Notes under the pieces: generated by a model
What the model saw: the letters and a program-made list of their open reading frames with translations, nothing else
What the model was told of the DNA's origin: nothing
Databases searched by the model: none
Shown: one piece after another, positions 23,167-32,400 of the stretch
Layout: every line of letters starts with the position of its first letter
Numbering within the stretch: position 1 is the stretch's first letter
Assembly (NCBI GenBank): GCA_947448675.1
Contig: CANFOR010000004.1
Coordinates: 1-33,509 of the forward strand
From: Betaproteobacteria bacterium
GTDB lineage: Bacteria > Pseudomonadota > Gammaproteobacteria > Burkholderiales > Burkholderiaceae_C
Reading direction: 5' to 3'
Length of the DNA: 33,509 bases
Position numbers and translations under genes: made by a program

Positions 23167-25428
23167 TCAAGCCTTGAGGAATTGGGCCTTGCCGCCCAAC
23201 CAGCGCTCTACATGTTGCTGCGCCAAAGCAGGGTGCTGGTCAAGCAGCCGTGGCGCGGCGGCGCGGGCCCATTCGAGCAGTTCGATATCGATGGCCAAGT
23301 CGGCAAAGCGCAGCAGGGCCGCGCCCGACTGGCGCGCCCCTAAAAATTCGCCCGGACCCCGAATCTCAAGGTCGCGCCGGGCGATCTCAAAACCGTCAGC
23401 AGTCTCGGCCATAGCCTTGAGGCGCGCCCGTGCCAGCTCACCCAGGCGCGCTGCGTCGCCCGTCGAATACAAGAGCACGCAGGCCGAGGCCGCTGCGCCA
23501 CGGCCCACCCGGCCACGCAACTGGTGTAGCTGACTCAGGCCAAAACGCTCGGCGTGCTCGATCACCATCAGGCTGGCATTGGGCACGTCAACGCCGACCT
23601 CGATCACCGTGGTGCTGACCAGCACGCCCATTGCGCCCTGGGTGAAGAGCTCCATCACCGCGCGCTTCTCGGCCTGGGGCATGCGCGAGTGCAGCAGGCC
23701 GACCATGCTGTGGGGCAAGGCGGCGCTCAGCTCGGCGTGGGTTTGCGTGGCGTTGCGCAGGTCGAGCGCTTCGCTCTCTTCGATGAGCGGGCAAACCCAG
23801 TAGACCTGGCGCCCCTGCGCCAGCTGGCCCGCCACGCGCGTGAGCACTTCGTCACGCCGCGCCTCGGCCACCAGCTTGGTGATGATGGGCGTGCGCCCCG
23901 GCGGCAGCTCGTCAATGGTCGAGACGCTGAGGTCGGCGTAATAGCTCATGGCCAGAGTGCGCGGAATGGGTGTGGCCGTCATCATGAGAAGGTGCGGCTC
24001 TACCCCCGGGGCAGCAGGCTGCGGCCCGGCAGAGTCGGCTCCGCGCTGCCCCGGGGCTGGCTCCAGCGTTTTGCCATCGCTGTTCATCTTGTCGCGCAGG
24101 GCCAGGCGCTGCTGCACGCCGAAGCGGTGCTGCTCGTCGATGATGGCCAGCGCCAGTTGGTAGAACTCCACCTTGTCTTGGATGATGGCGTGCGTGCCCA
24201 CCACCAGGGCCGCTGCGCCACTGGCCACAGCGGCGAGCATGCTGCGACGCTCTTGGGTTTTTTGGCTGCCAGTGAGCCAGGCCACTTGCACGCCCAGCGG
24301 CTCTAGCCAGCCAATGAGTTTGTGAAAGTGCTGTGCGGCCAAAATTTCGGTGGGTGCCATCAGCGCGCACTGGTAGCCCGCGTCGATGCAGCGCGCCGCA
24401 GCCAAGGCCGCGACCACGGTTTTGCCAGAGCCCACGTCGCCTTGCAGCAAGCGGTGCATGGGCACGCCGCGTGCGAGGTCGTGGGCGATTTCTTGGCAAA
24501 CGCGTTGCTGGGCAGCGGTGAGCTGAAAGGGCAGCGCGGCGAGGAGTTGCGCGTGCAGGCTTGCGCCATGGCCAGCCGCTGCAAGCGCTGACGAAGAGCT
24601 TGCAGCGAGCGCGGGCGAAAGGTTTGAAGCGAGCGCGGGCGCTCGCAGCAACTCACGCTCGCGCTTGGACTGCAGTTGCGAGATTTGCTGCGCCAACAGC
24701 TCCTCGCGTTTCAGCCGTTGCCAGGCCGGGTGGCTTTGGTCTTGCAAGGTGGCCAGCTGCACGTCGGGCGTGGGGTGATGCAAAAATGATAGCGCCTTAC
24801 GCATATTCCATGCGCCTTTCGGGCCATTTTGGCTTGCAAATAAGGGCTCCAAGGTGTCGCTCAGGTCGGCTTGGGCCAAGCCCGCGAGCACGGCGCGGCG
24901 CAAATAATTTTGCGGCAAACCGGCTACTGTGGAATACACCGGCGTCAGCGCTTGCGGCAGCTCGCCACCGGCTGCTTTGCAGGCGGGGTGCATCATGCTG
25001 CGGGCCACAAAGCCGCCCTTGACTTCACCGCGCACGCGCACGCGGTTGCCCACGGCCAAAGCTTTTTGCTGCGAGGGGTAGAAGCTAAAAAAGCGCAGCA
25101 AGCAGGTGTCGGAGCCGTCGTCCACCGTGACCAGCAGTTGGCGGCGCGGGCGGTAGGTCACCTCGCAGGCGGTGACGACGGCTTCGATCTGCACGGTGTC
25201 ACCGTCGCGTGCGTCGGCCAAGCGGGTGATGCGGGTTTCGTCTTCGTAGCGCAGGGGCAGGTGCAGGGCCAGGTCGATGGGGCGTAGCAAGCCCATTTTG
25301 CGCAGGGCCTTTTGGGGCGCGCTGAGCGCCGCGCTCGGTGTTGCGGCGGGTGGAGCGGCGGTTGGGGCAGCAGGTGTTGCAGCCGATAGTGCGGCGCGGG
25401 CTGCGGCAGAGGGCTTGGGCACAGGCAT
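23167..25428 (-). CDS. recG: ATP-dependent DNA helicase RecG
   Basis: RecG remodels stalled replication forks and Holliday junctions. The 753-residue product shows the wedge OB-fold region (LPLRYEDETRIT, VRVRGEVKGG), then helicase motifs: QGDVGSGKT (Walker A), MAPTEILAAQHF, DEQHRFG (Walker B variant normal for RecG), MMTATPIPRTLA, STTVIEVGVDVPNA, QLRGRVGRG. The C-terminal RRDLEIRGPGEFLGARQSG follows. Odd features are an Ala/Pro-rich N-terminal tail of about 40 residues, an Ala/Ser-rich insert near residues 270-290, and a Gly/Pro-rich insert after LRDKMNSDG. All core motifs are intact, so it should be functional. It is divergent from queA with 55 bases between starts and lies upstream of oxyR. 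Confidence 0.96.
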   Translation of the reverse strand: MPVPKPSAAARAALSAATPAAPTAAPPAATPSAALSAPQKALRKMGLLRPIDLALHLPLRYEDETRITRLADARDGDTVQIEAVVTACEVTYRPRRQLLVTVDDGSDTCLLRFFSFYPSQQKALAVGNRVRVRGEVKGGFVARSMMHPACKAAGGELPQALTPVYSTVAGLPQNYLRRAVLAGLAQADLSDTLEPLFASQNGPKGAWNMRKALSFLHHPTPDVQLATLQDQSHPAWQRLKREELLAQQISQLQSKRERELLRAPALASNLSPALAASSSSALAAAGHGASLHAQLLAALPFQLTAAQQRVCQEIAHDLARGVPMHRLLQGDVGSGKTVVAALAAARCIDAGYQCALMAPTEILAAQHFHKLIGWLEPLGVQVAWLTGSQKTQERRSMLAAVASGAAALVVGTHAIIQDKVEFYQLALAIIDEQHRFGVQQRLALRDKMNSDGKTLEPAPGQRGADSAGPQPAAPGVEPHLLMMTATPIPRTLAMSYYADLSVSTIDELPPGRTPIITKLVAEARRDEVLTRVAGQLAQGRQVYWVCPLIEESEALDLRNATQTHAELSAALPHSMVGLLHSRMPQAEKRAVMELFTQGAMGVLVSTTVIEVGVDVPNASLMVIEHAERFGLSQLHQLRGRVGRGAAASACVLLYSTGDAARLGELARARLKAMAETADGFEIARRDLEIRGPGEFLGARQSGAALLRFADLAIDIELLEWARAAAPRLLDQHPALAQQHVERWLGGKAQFLKA

Positions 25429-25483
25429 GGGACAATTGTGCCTTGTACCACCTTGGAACGGGCTTGTTCAGCCCTCAAGCCGC

Positions 25484-26575
25484 ATGCGCACTTTTTCTTT
25501 GAGCGACTTTGACTTCGCCCTGCCCCCCGAGCTGATTGCGCAACACCCTGCGCCCGAGCGCAGCGGCTCGCGTTTGCTCGACGGGCGCGGCGGCGCTATG
25601 GTAGACCGTATCTTTCACCAACTGCCGAGCCTGCTGCGCGCGGGCGACCTGCTGGTGTTCAACAACACCAAGGTCATCAAGGCGCGCTTGTTTGGCGAGA
25701 AGCCCACGGGCGGCAAGGTCGAGCTGTTGGTGGAGCGCGTGCTGGGCGGTAACCAAGTGGCGGCGCACATGCGGGTGAGCAAAAAACCGGAAGTGGGCAC
25801 CAGCCTGGTCTTGGGTGGCCTGACGGGCGCGCGCGAGGGCCTGCGCGCCACCTTGCTGGGGCGTTGGCCCGAGCGCGCAGGCGAAGAGCCCGCCGCCATG
25901 TTCCGCTTTGTGCTGAGCAACAACGCGGGCGACGACCCGCTGACCCTGCTCGAACGCCACGGCCATGTGCCCCTGCCGCCCTACATTACCCACACGGACG
26001 AAGCGCAAGACCAAGAGCGCTACCAAACCGTGTTTGCGGCAGTGCCCGGCGCAGTGGCGGCACCCACAGCCGCCTTGCATTTTGACGACGCGCTGCTCAG
26101 CGCACTCGGCGCAGCGGGCGTGCAGCGCGCCAGCGTCACCCTGCATGTGGGCGCAGGCACCTTCCAACCCGTGAAGACCGAAAACATTGCTGAGCACCAC
26201 ATGCACAGCGAGTGGTATGCCATACCACCCGAAACCATTGCGGCCATAGCGGCCTGCCGTGCGCGCGGTGGCCGTGTGGTGGCGGTGGGCACGACCACGG
26301 TGCGCACGCTGGAGTCGTATGCCCAGCGCGTGGCGGCTGGGCATACCGCACAAGCCGCGCTGAGCGGCGACACGCAAATATTCATCACGCCGGGTTTTCG
26401 CTTTGCCATGGTGGACCTGCTGCTCACCAATTTTCACCTGCCCAAAAGCACCTTGATGATGCTGGTGTCGGCCTTTGCGGGGCATGCGCACACCATGGGG
26501 CTGTATGCCCACGCCGTGGAAAACCAGTACCGGTTTTTTAGCTATGGCGATGCCATGCTGCTGGCCAAGGCCTGA
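25484..26575 (+). CDS. queA: S-adenosylmethionine:tRNA ribosyltransferase-isomerase QueA
   Basis: QueA transfers the ribosyl moiety of SAM to 7-aminomethyl-7-deazaguanine in tRNA, giving epoxyqueuosine, the step after Tgt. The 364-residue product has the family order FDFALPPELIAQHP, DLLVFNNTKVIKARLFG, LPPYI with the YQTVFA block, GAVAAPTAALHF, THLHVGAGTF-like LHVGAGTFQPVKTE, HSEWYAI, VGTTTVRTLES and TNFHLPKSTLMMLVSAFAG. The frame is open further upstream, but I chose ATG 25484 because MRTFSLSDFDF is the conserved N-terminus and the longer form would overlap recG on the other strand. The stop is immediately followed by the stop of the convergent Bug gene. tgt, the preceding step, is encoded at 28218. 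Confidence 0.96.
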   Translation: MRTFSLSDFDFALPPELIAQHPAPERSGSRLLDGRGGAMVDRIFHQLPSLLRAGDLLVFNNTKVIKARLFGEKPTGGKVELLVERVLGGNQVAAHMRVSKKPEVGTSLVLGGLTGAREGLRATLLGRWPERAGEEPAAMFRFVLSNNAGDDPLTLLERHGHVPLPPYITHTDEAQDQERYQTVFAAVPGAVAAPTAALHFDDALLSALGAAGVQRASVTLHVGAGTFQPVKTENIAEHHMHSEWYAIPPETIAAIAACRARGGRVVAVGTTTVRTLESYAQRVAAGHTAQAALSGDTQIFITPGFRFAMVDLLLTNFHLPKSTLMMLVSAFAGHAHTMGLYAHAVENQYRFFSYGDAMLLAKA

Positions 26576-27535
26576 CTATTCGGCCTTGATGCCCGCATAG
26601 GCGGCCACGCGCGCCCAGCGCACCAGCTCGGCACGCATGAAGTCGGTTGCCGCTTCGGGTGTGGTGAAGAAGGGCTGAAAGCCCAGCTTGTCAAAGCGCT
26701 CTTGCATTTCAGGCGTGCGCCCTATTTTTGCCACGGCATTGCTGAGCTTCTTAACCGTAGCGGGCGGCGTTCCCGCAGGCGCATACAGGGCAAACCAATT
26801 GGACAGGTCCACGCCTTGGTAGCCCGCTTCTAAAAAGCTGGGAACATTGGGCAGCGCCGGGTTGCGCACGGGCGCCGCCACGGCGATGGCCCGAATGCGG
26901 CCTTGCTGGATATAGGGCAGCGCGTTTTGGATGGGGCTGAACATGTAACTCAGCTGGCCACCCACCAGGTCGGTCATGGCCTGGGATTGGCCTTTGTAGG
27001 GTATGTGGTTGGACTTGATGGAGGCCAGCTGGTTAAAAAATTCAGCGTGCAAATGCTGCGGGCTGCCCAGGCCCGCAGAGCCGTAGTGGAGATCGCCATT
27101 TTTGCTTTTGGCGAGCTGCACAAATTCAGCCAGGGTATTGGCTTTGACGCTGGGGTGCACCACCAATACCGAGCCGGTTTGCGCAATCAGGCTGACGGCT
27201 TGCAGATCTTTTAGCAGATCGTAGGGCAGCTTGCGGTAGACCGCTACATTGGTCGCAATGGTGGCGGGCGAGACCAAGAGCGTACGACCATCGGGCTTGG
27301 CCTTGGTGACAAACTCCACACCAATGTTGCCGCCCGCGCCCAATTTGTTTTCGACCAAAACGGTTTGTCCCAGCGCCTCCGCGAGCTTTTGCCCCAGGGT
27401 GCGGGCCAGCAAATCGGTGCCACCACCCGCGGCTACAGGCACGATGATTTGCATCGGCGCATTGCTTTGCGCCAGCGCGCACACACCCCCCACTGCAAGT
27501 ATGAAACCTAGAACGATACGGGCGAACGAAGGCAT
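26576..27535 (-). CDS. Bug/TctC-family substrate-binding protein
   Basis: A 319-residue periplasmic receptor, with a signal peptide ending near ALA|QSN. It has the Bug fold markers IIVPVAAGGGTDLLARTL, VENKLGAGGNIG, LHYGSAGLGSPQHLHAEFF, IPYKGQSQAMTDLVGG and WFALYAPAGTPPATVKKL. These bind small carboxylates or related acids; the ligand here is unknown. It has a GGAG ribosome binding site just before the ATG. It lies 18 bases downstream of vapC in the same direction, so it may be reached by the vapBC transcript. The end abuts the queA stop on the other strand with no intervening bases. No TctAB-type membrane genes are nearby, which is common for the many orphan Bug genes in Burkholderiales. Confidence 0.88.
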   Translation of the reverse strand: MPSFARIVLGFILAVGGVCALAQSNAPMQIIVPVAAGGGTDLLARTLGQKLAEALGQTVLVENKLGAGGNIGVEFVTKAKPDGRTLLVSPATIATNVAVYRKLPYDLLKDLQAVSLIAQTGSVLVVHPSVKANTLAEFVQLAKSKNGDLHYGSAGLGSPQHLHAEFFNQLASIKSNHIPYKGQSQAMTDLVGGQLSYMFSPIQNALPYIQQGRIRAIAVAAPVRNPALPNVPSFLEAGYQGVDLSNWFALYAPAGTPPATVKKLSNAVAKIGRTPEMQERFDKLGFQPFFTTPEAATDFMRAELVRWARVAAYAGIKAE

Positions 27536-27553
27536 GGAGACTCCAAAAAATTC

Positions 27554-27928
27554 TTAGGCCTTGGCAAAGTAACGCACGCTGGGCAGGCCTTGGTAGCCGG
27601 CGTCTTGCGTCCACAGGCTGGCACCGTGCTCTAGGGCCATGCTGTACATGGCCGCATCGGCCAGGGCCAGCTTATGGCGGGCGGCGGTTTCAGCGGCAAC
27701 AATGGCGCGGCGCTCGCTCAGGTCGAGCACGGTGCCCAGGCGCATCGCGTCGAGGCAGGCAGTGACCAGCTCCGAGGGCAGCTTGCGGCTGAGTACGCGG
27801 TGTACCTCAAACAAAGAGATGGTGGGCACCAGCAAGTGGGCGCGATCTTCGATGACCGGCTTGAAAATAGGCCCGTTCGCCCCTGCTTGAAAAAACTCTA
27901 TCCACCCCGATGAATCGACTACGTTCAT
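27554..27928 (-). CDS. vapC: VapC-type PIN-domain ribonuclease toxin
   Basis: A 124-residue PIN-domain protein. The acidic residues that bind catalytic magnesium are present: D5 (VVDSSGWIE), E41 (SLFEVHR), D91 (LALADAAM) and D109 (WTQDAGY). VapC toxins are sequence-specific RNases, often cleaving tRNA or rRNA, kept inactive by the cognate VapB. Its ATG overlaps the vapB stop by four bases (ATGA), giving coupled translation. The RNA target is unknown. All catalytic residues are intact, so the module looks active. Confidence 0.9.
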   Translation of the reverse strand: MNVVDSSGWIEFFQAGANGPIFKPVIEDRAHLLVPTISLFEVHRVLSRKLPSELVTACLDAMRLGTVLDLSERRAIVAAETAARHKLALADAAMYSMALEHGASLWTQDAGYQGLPSVRYFAKA

Positions 27929-28149
27929 TCAAAATCCCGGTCTTTTTCTTTCGGGGGTTCGATGTCGCCTAGGTCGTAGCCTTTGAGCATGCCGTAATAG
28001 GCGCTCATGGGCAGGTCGGGCCGCACCAACAAGTCTCGCTCGCGCAACTCAAAGCGGATGCGCGAACCCGGCGTGAGCCCGAGCTTGGCGCGCATGGCGG
28101 CGGGCAGGGTCACCTGCCCTTTGCTGGAAACAGTGGCTTCTGCAATCAT
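27925..28149 (-). CDS. vapB: VapB-type antitoxin with AbrB/SpoVT DNA-binding domain
   Basis: A 74-residue antitoxin. The first 45 residues form an AbrB/MazE swapped-hairpin domain (ATVSSKGQVTLPAAMRAKLG, then GSRIRFEL), which binds DNA. The C-terminal tail (YGMLKGYDLGDIEPPKEKDRDFE) is acidic and probably wraps the toxin. I chose ATG 28149; the frame is open further upstream but the added sequence overlaps tgt and is unlike the family. It lies directly downstream of two direct repeats at 28174-28208 that are likely its autoregulatory operator. Confidence 0.9.
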   Translation of the reverse strand: MIAEATVSSKGQVTLPAAMRAKLGLTPGSRIRFELRERDLLVRPDLPMSAYYGMLKGYDLGDIEPPKEKDRDFE

Positions 28150-28173
28150 GTTGCCTTTTCCTTCGAAATTCAA

Positions 28174-28208
28174 TAAAGTAAAGCATACTGCATTAAAGTA
28201 AAGAATAC
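28174..28208 (-). promoter_or_regulatory. Direct-repeat operator and promoter of vapBC
   Basis: TAAAGTAAAGCATAC (28174-28188) and TAAAGTAAAGAATAC (28194-28208) differ at one base and start 20 bases apart, about two helical turns. On the minus strand, TTGTAT (28210-28205) and TATGCT (28187-28182) with a 17-base spacer make a plausible promoter overlapped by both repeats. This is the arrangement expected for repression by the VapBC complex. Confidence 0.65.
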
Positions 28209-28217
28209 AATAAGCCC

Positions 28218-29417
<1,200 letters not shown>

Positions 29418-29430
29418 TGACGACGCATTG

Positions 29431-32400
29431 CTATTGTTTTAGTAGCTGCATCGTTATTCGTAGGTAACCATCTACCTCTGCAACTTTTGTCATCCCTTTG
29501 AGGTTGTCGATTGCCAACAATACACGAGCATCTACCGTAGTACGGGCCATGCCAATGAGCCGACAAACCGAGCGGGCAACGTCCTGACGAGGCTCACTGC
29601 CAGTTTGATGCAGCACCTGCATTACAAGGGCTGAAATCTCCTCAACGCAAAGGTCGTCAATGTGCCGCTTCGATTCGGCAGTTCCATCTGCGATTCTGTA
29701 GTACGACAGAGACGCATGTTCGATAGATTTTGGCCAATAGAACGTATGGGGCCCTTCTTGGGTCTTGCTTGCCGACTGCGGCACTAGGGCCCGAAGCCGT
29801 TCAACGATTTTCGAACCCGTGCGTTCCAACCCCCACGCGCGCGCCACTTTCCGGAACAAAACAGCCTCGGATATCGGCCCTTCGCCATCAATTACTGTGG
29901 CCATTTGCTCGGTCAGCTGCCAGTCCACCTTGTGTTCATAGAACTTGTCCGGATTGTTGGAGTCCAGTACGACAGGCTTGTAAATTCGAATCGTAGTGGT
30001 GCCCACGTCCGGCAGCGCTTCTTCTTGGAAATCAAAAGTTCCTGCGGGGGCCGCAGCTACGGGTTCCGCAAGGACGGTCTCTGTGGGCTCAACCACGGGT
30101 TCGCTTTCAGGCTGCTCGACATCCGCAAGCAGCGCCTGCAGGCGAGCCATGATTTTGGTGACTTCGCCCTCGGGGTTTAACCACCAATCCGTGGACCAGA
30201 TACGGTGGATTTTCCAGCCCAGGCCTTCCAGAATGTGTTGGCGTAACCTGTCGCGGTCACGGGCGGTTGCCCCTGAGTGGTAGGTACGGCCGTCGCACTC
30301 GATACCCACTAGGTAGCGGCCTGGTGCGCGCGGGTCCACGACACCAATATCGATTCGGTAGCCAGAACAGCCTACTTGCGGGTGGACCTCCCAGTTGTGG
30401 TTTCGTAGTATCCGAATCACTGCAGTTTCAAAGGGGCTATCCGGCTCCATTCCCGTTGGCATGCTTTGCTCAGCAAGTGCTCGGGGACCCTTAATCGCGA
30501 ACTCGAGGTAATGCTTCAGGTCCCGAACGCCAGCCGCTCGCACTCTTGAGAGTTCGATTTGTTCTGGCATCAGGGAGCTGTAAATCACCACGGCCTCCCG
30601 AGCTCTGGAGATGGCAACGTTCAAGCGCCTGTGACCACCCTCGCCATTGAGCGGGCCAAAGTTCATGGTCGTCTTCCCTGCGGAATCAGGGCCGAAAGTT
30701 ATTGAGAAGAAGATGACATCGCGCTCGTCACCTTGAACGTTCTCAAGATTCTTGATGAACAGCGGTTCCTGGGACCGAGCAGCAATGGCGCGGTCGAGCT
30801 CTTGGTTGGCCCTACGTCTGGCATCGAGAAGGGTTTCAATGAGCGCCTGCTGCGGCTGATTGAACGTGACAACACCTATGGTGAGACCTGGCTTGGCAGG
30901 AGTCAGGTAGTGTTTTTCAATACCTTTGACGACAGCCTCAGCTTCCAATCGGTTGGTCCGCGTGGCGCCACGGTCGTAAACGCCGTGTATCCGCTCGAAG
31001 CGAACCGCAATATCGTCAGTGACTGGCGACGGGAATGTGACCAATCGCGAGTCGTAGTAATTGACGTTGCTGAAAGTAATCAGGCTTTCATGGCGACTGC
31101 GGTAGTGCCACTGCAAGCTGAGTCGGTTCATGCCGGCGCCCAGGCATTCGTCCAGAATGCTTTCTAGGTCTTCGACTTGTTCGTCACCCCCGCCTTCGGT
31201 GTCTGTCGACTTGGCGAAGAAGTTTGTAGGAGGTAACTGTTTGGGATCCCCCACGACGACCAATTGTTTGCCGCGGGCGATGGCCCCTACCGCGTCCCAC
31301 ACTGGGATTTGTGAGGCTTCGTCAAACACAACGAGGTCAAACGGCGCATAGCCAGCGTCTAGGTACTGCGCTACTGAGAGGGGAGACATCAACAAGCAGG
31401 GCTTGAGTTTCGGCAGCAAAGTGGGCAAGCCTTGAACCAATTGACGCACAGGCATGTGCTTGCGCTGCTTCTGCAGCTCGCGGCGTAGCCGCCCAAGCTC
31501 ACTGTCCGCACCAACCATGGCCCCTGTGGCTGTTGGAATCCGCCCTGACAGTGTGGCGGCAATGTACTTTTCGGTGAGCTTTTGAAACTTCTCGTCGGCC
31601 TGTCGAAACTCCCTAATCTTGCGTTCGTGGTCGGTGCTGGAGAACCCCCGCAGGATAGGGTCAATATCGATGATTTTCTTAAGCCACCAATTGGAATAGC
31701 TGTGGTCAAAGTGGGCTTCTACATCGCGCAGCTCGACCGCACCGCCTTCGAGGCTCGTAACCAAGCCCTGCAGGCCCTGGGCCATTGCCTTATCGCGCAC
31801 GCTACGCCACAGGCACCATGGGCGAAGTTGTTGTTTTGCCAAAGCCCAGCCCGTGAGAATCCCACGCATCCGAGACAACGCTGCGTCGGCATCGGCTGGA
31901 CCGGACAGCGGTGATGTCGGCTGCGCTAACGCGTCAAGGGCGTCTTTCTTCAGCCGCAGGTCTCGCCAGGCATCGCGGAAGGCCAGGAGCGCACGGCCGA
32001 CAGGCCCGCAGGGCGTAAGGAGTGCACGGTTCTCACTGACCAACCCTTGAAGGCTGAGACGCAACGCGCCGATAGCATGGTCGTCGGTGCCCGCAACCCG
32101 AGTGACGGCCTCGGTGAATTTCTGCGCCCACTGCTCATGCTGCTTGAGCACGTCCCAGTCCGTCTTGATGCCGTTGTAAGCGCCTTGAAGTAAAGACTCT
32201 GCCTCAGCATGCATGGACAAAAGAAGTTTGTCTTCTTCATTTACTTTTTCCAGCGCATCCAGCATTGGCTCAATCTGGGCGTCTGTGGGCCGTTTGCTGT
32301 TGGCACGAAAAGCCACCAAGTTTCCTGAAAAGGCGCGCTTGGCAAGGAGAGACTTCGGCCACCAGGCCAGCTTTGCTTGTGACCATTTGGCGGCCAACTC

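Noticed and set aside
23554..24306. 250-codon rightward frame opposite recG
   Set aside because: Antisense shadow; the recG frame carries all helicase motifs.
25475..26512. 345-codon leftward frame opposite queA
   Set aside because: Antisense shadow of a conserved gene; the His/Gln/Arg-rich product lacks any recognisable domain.
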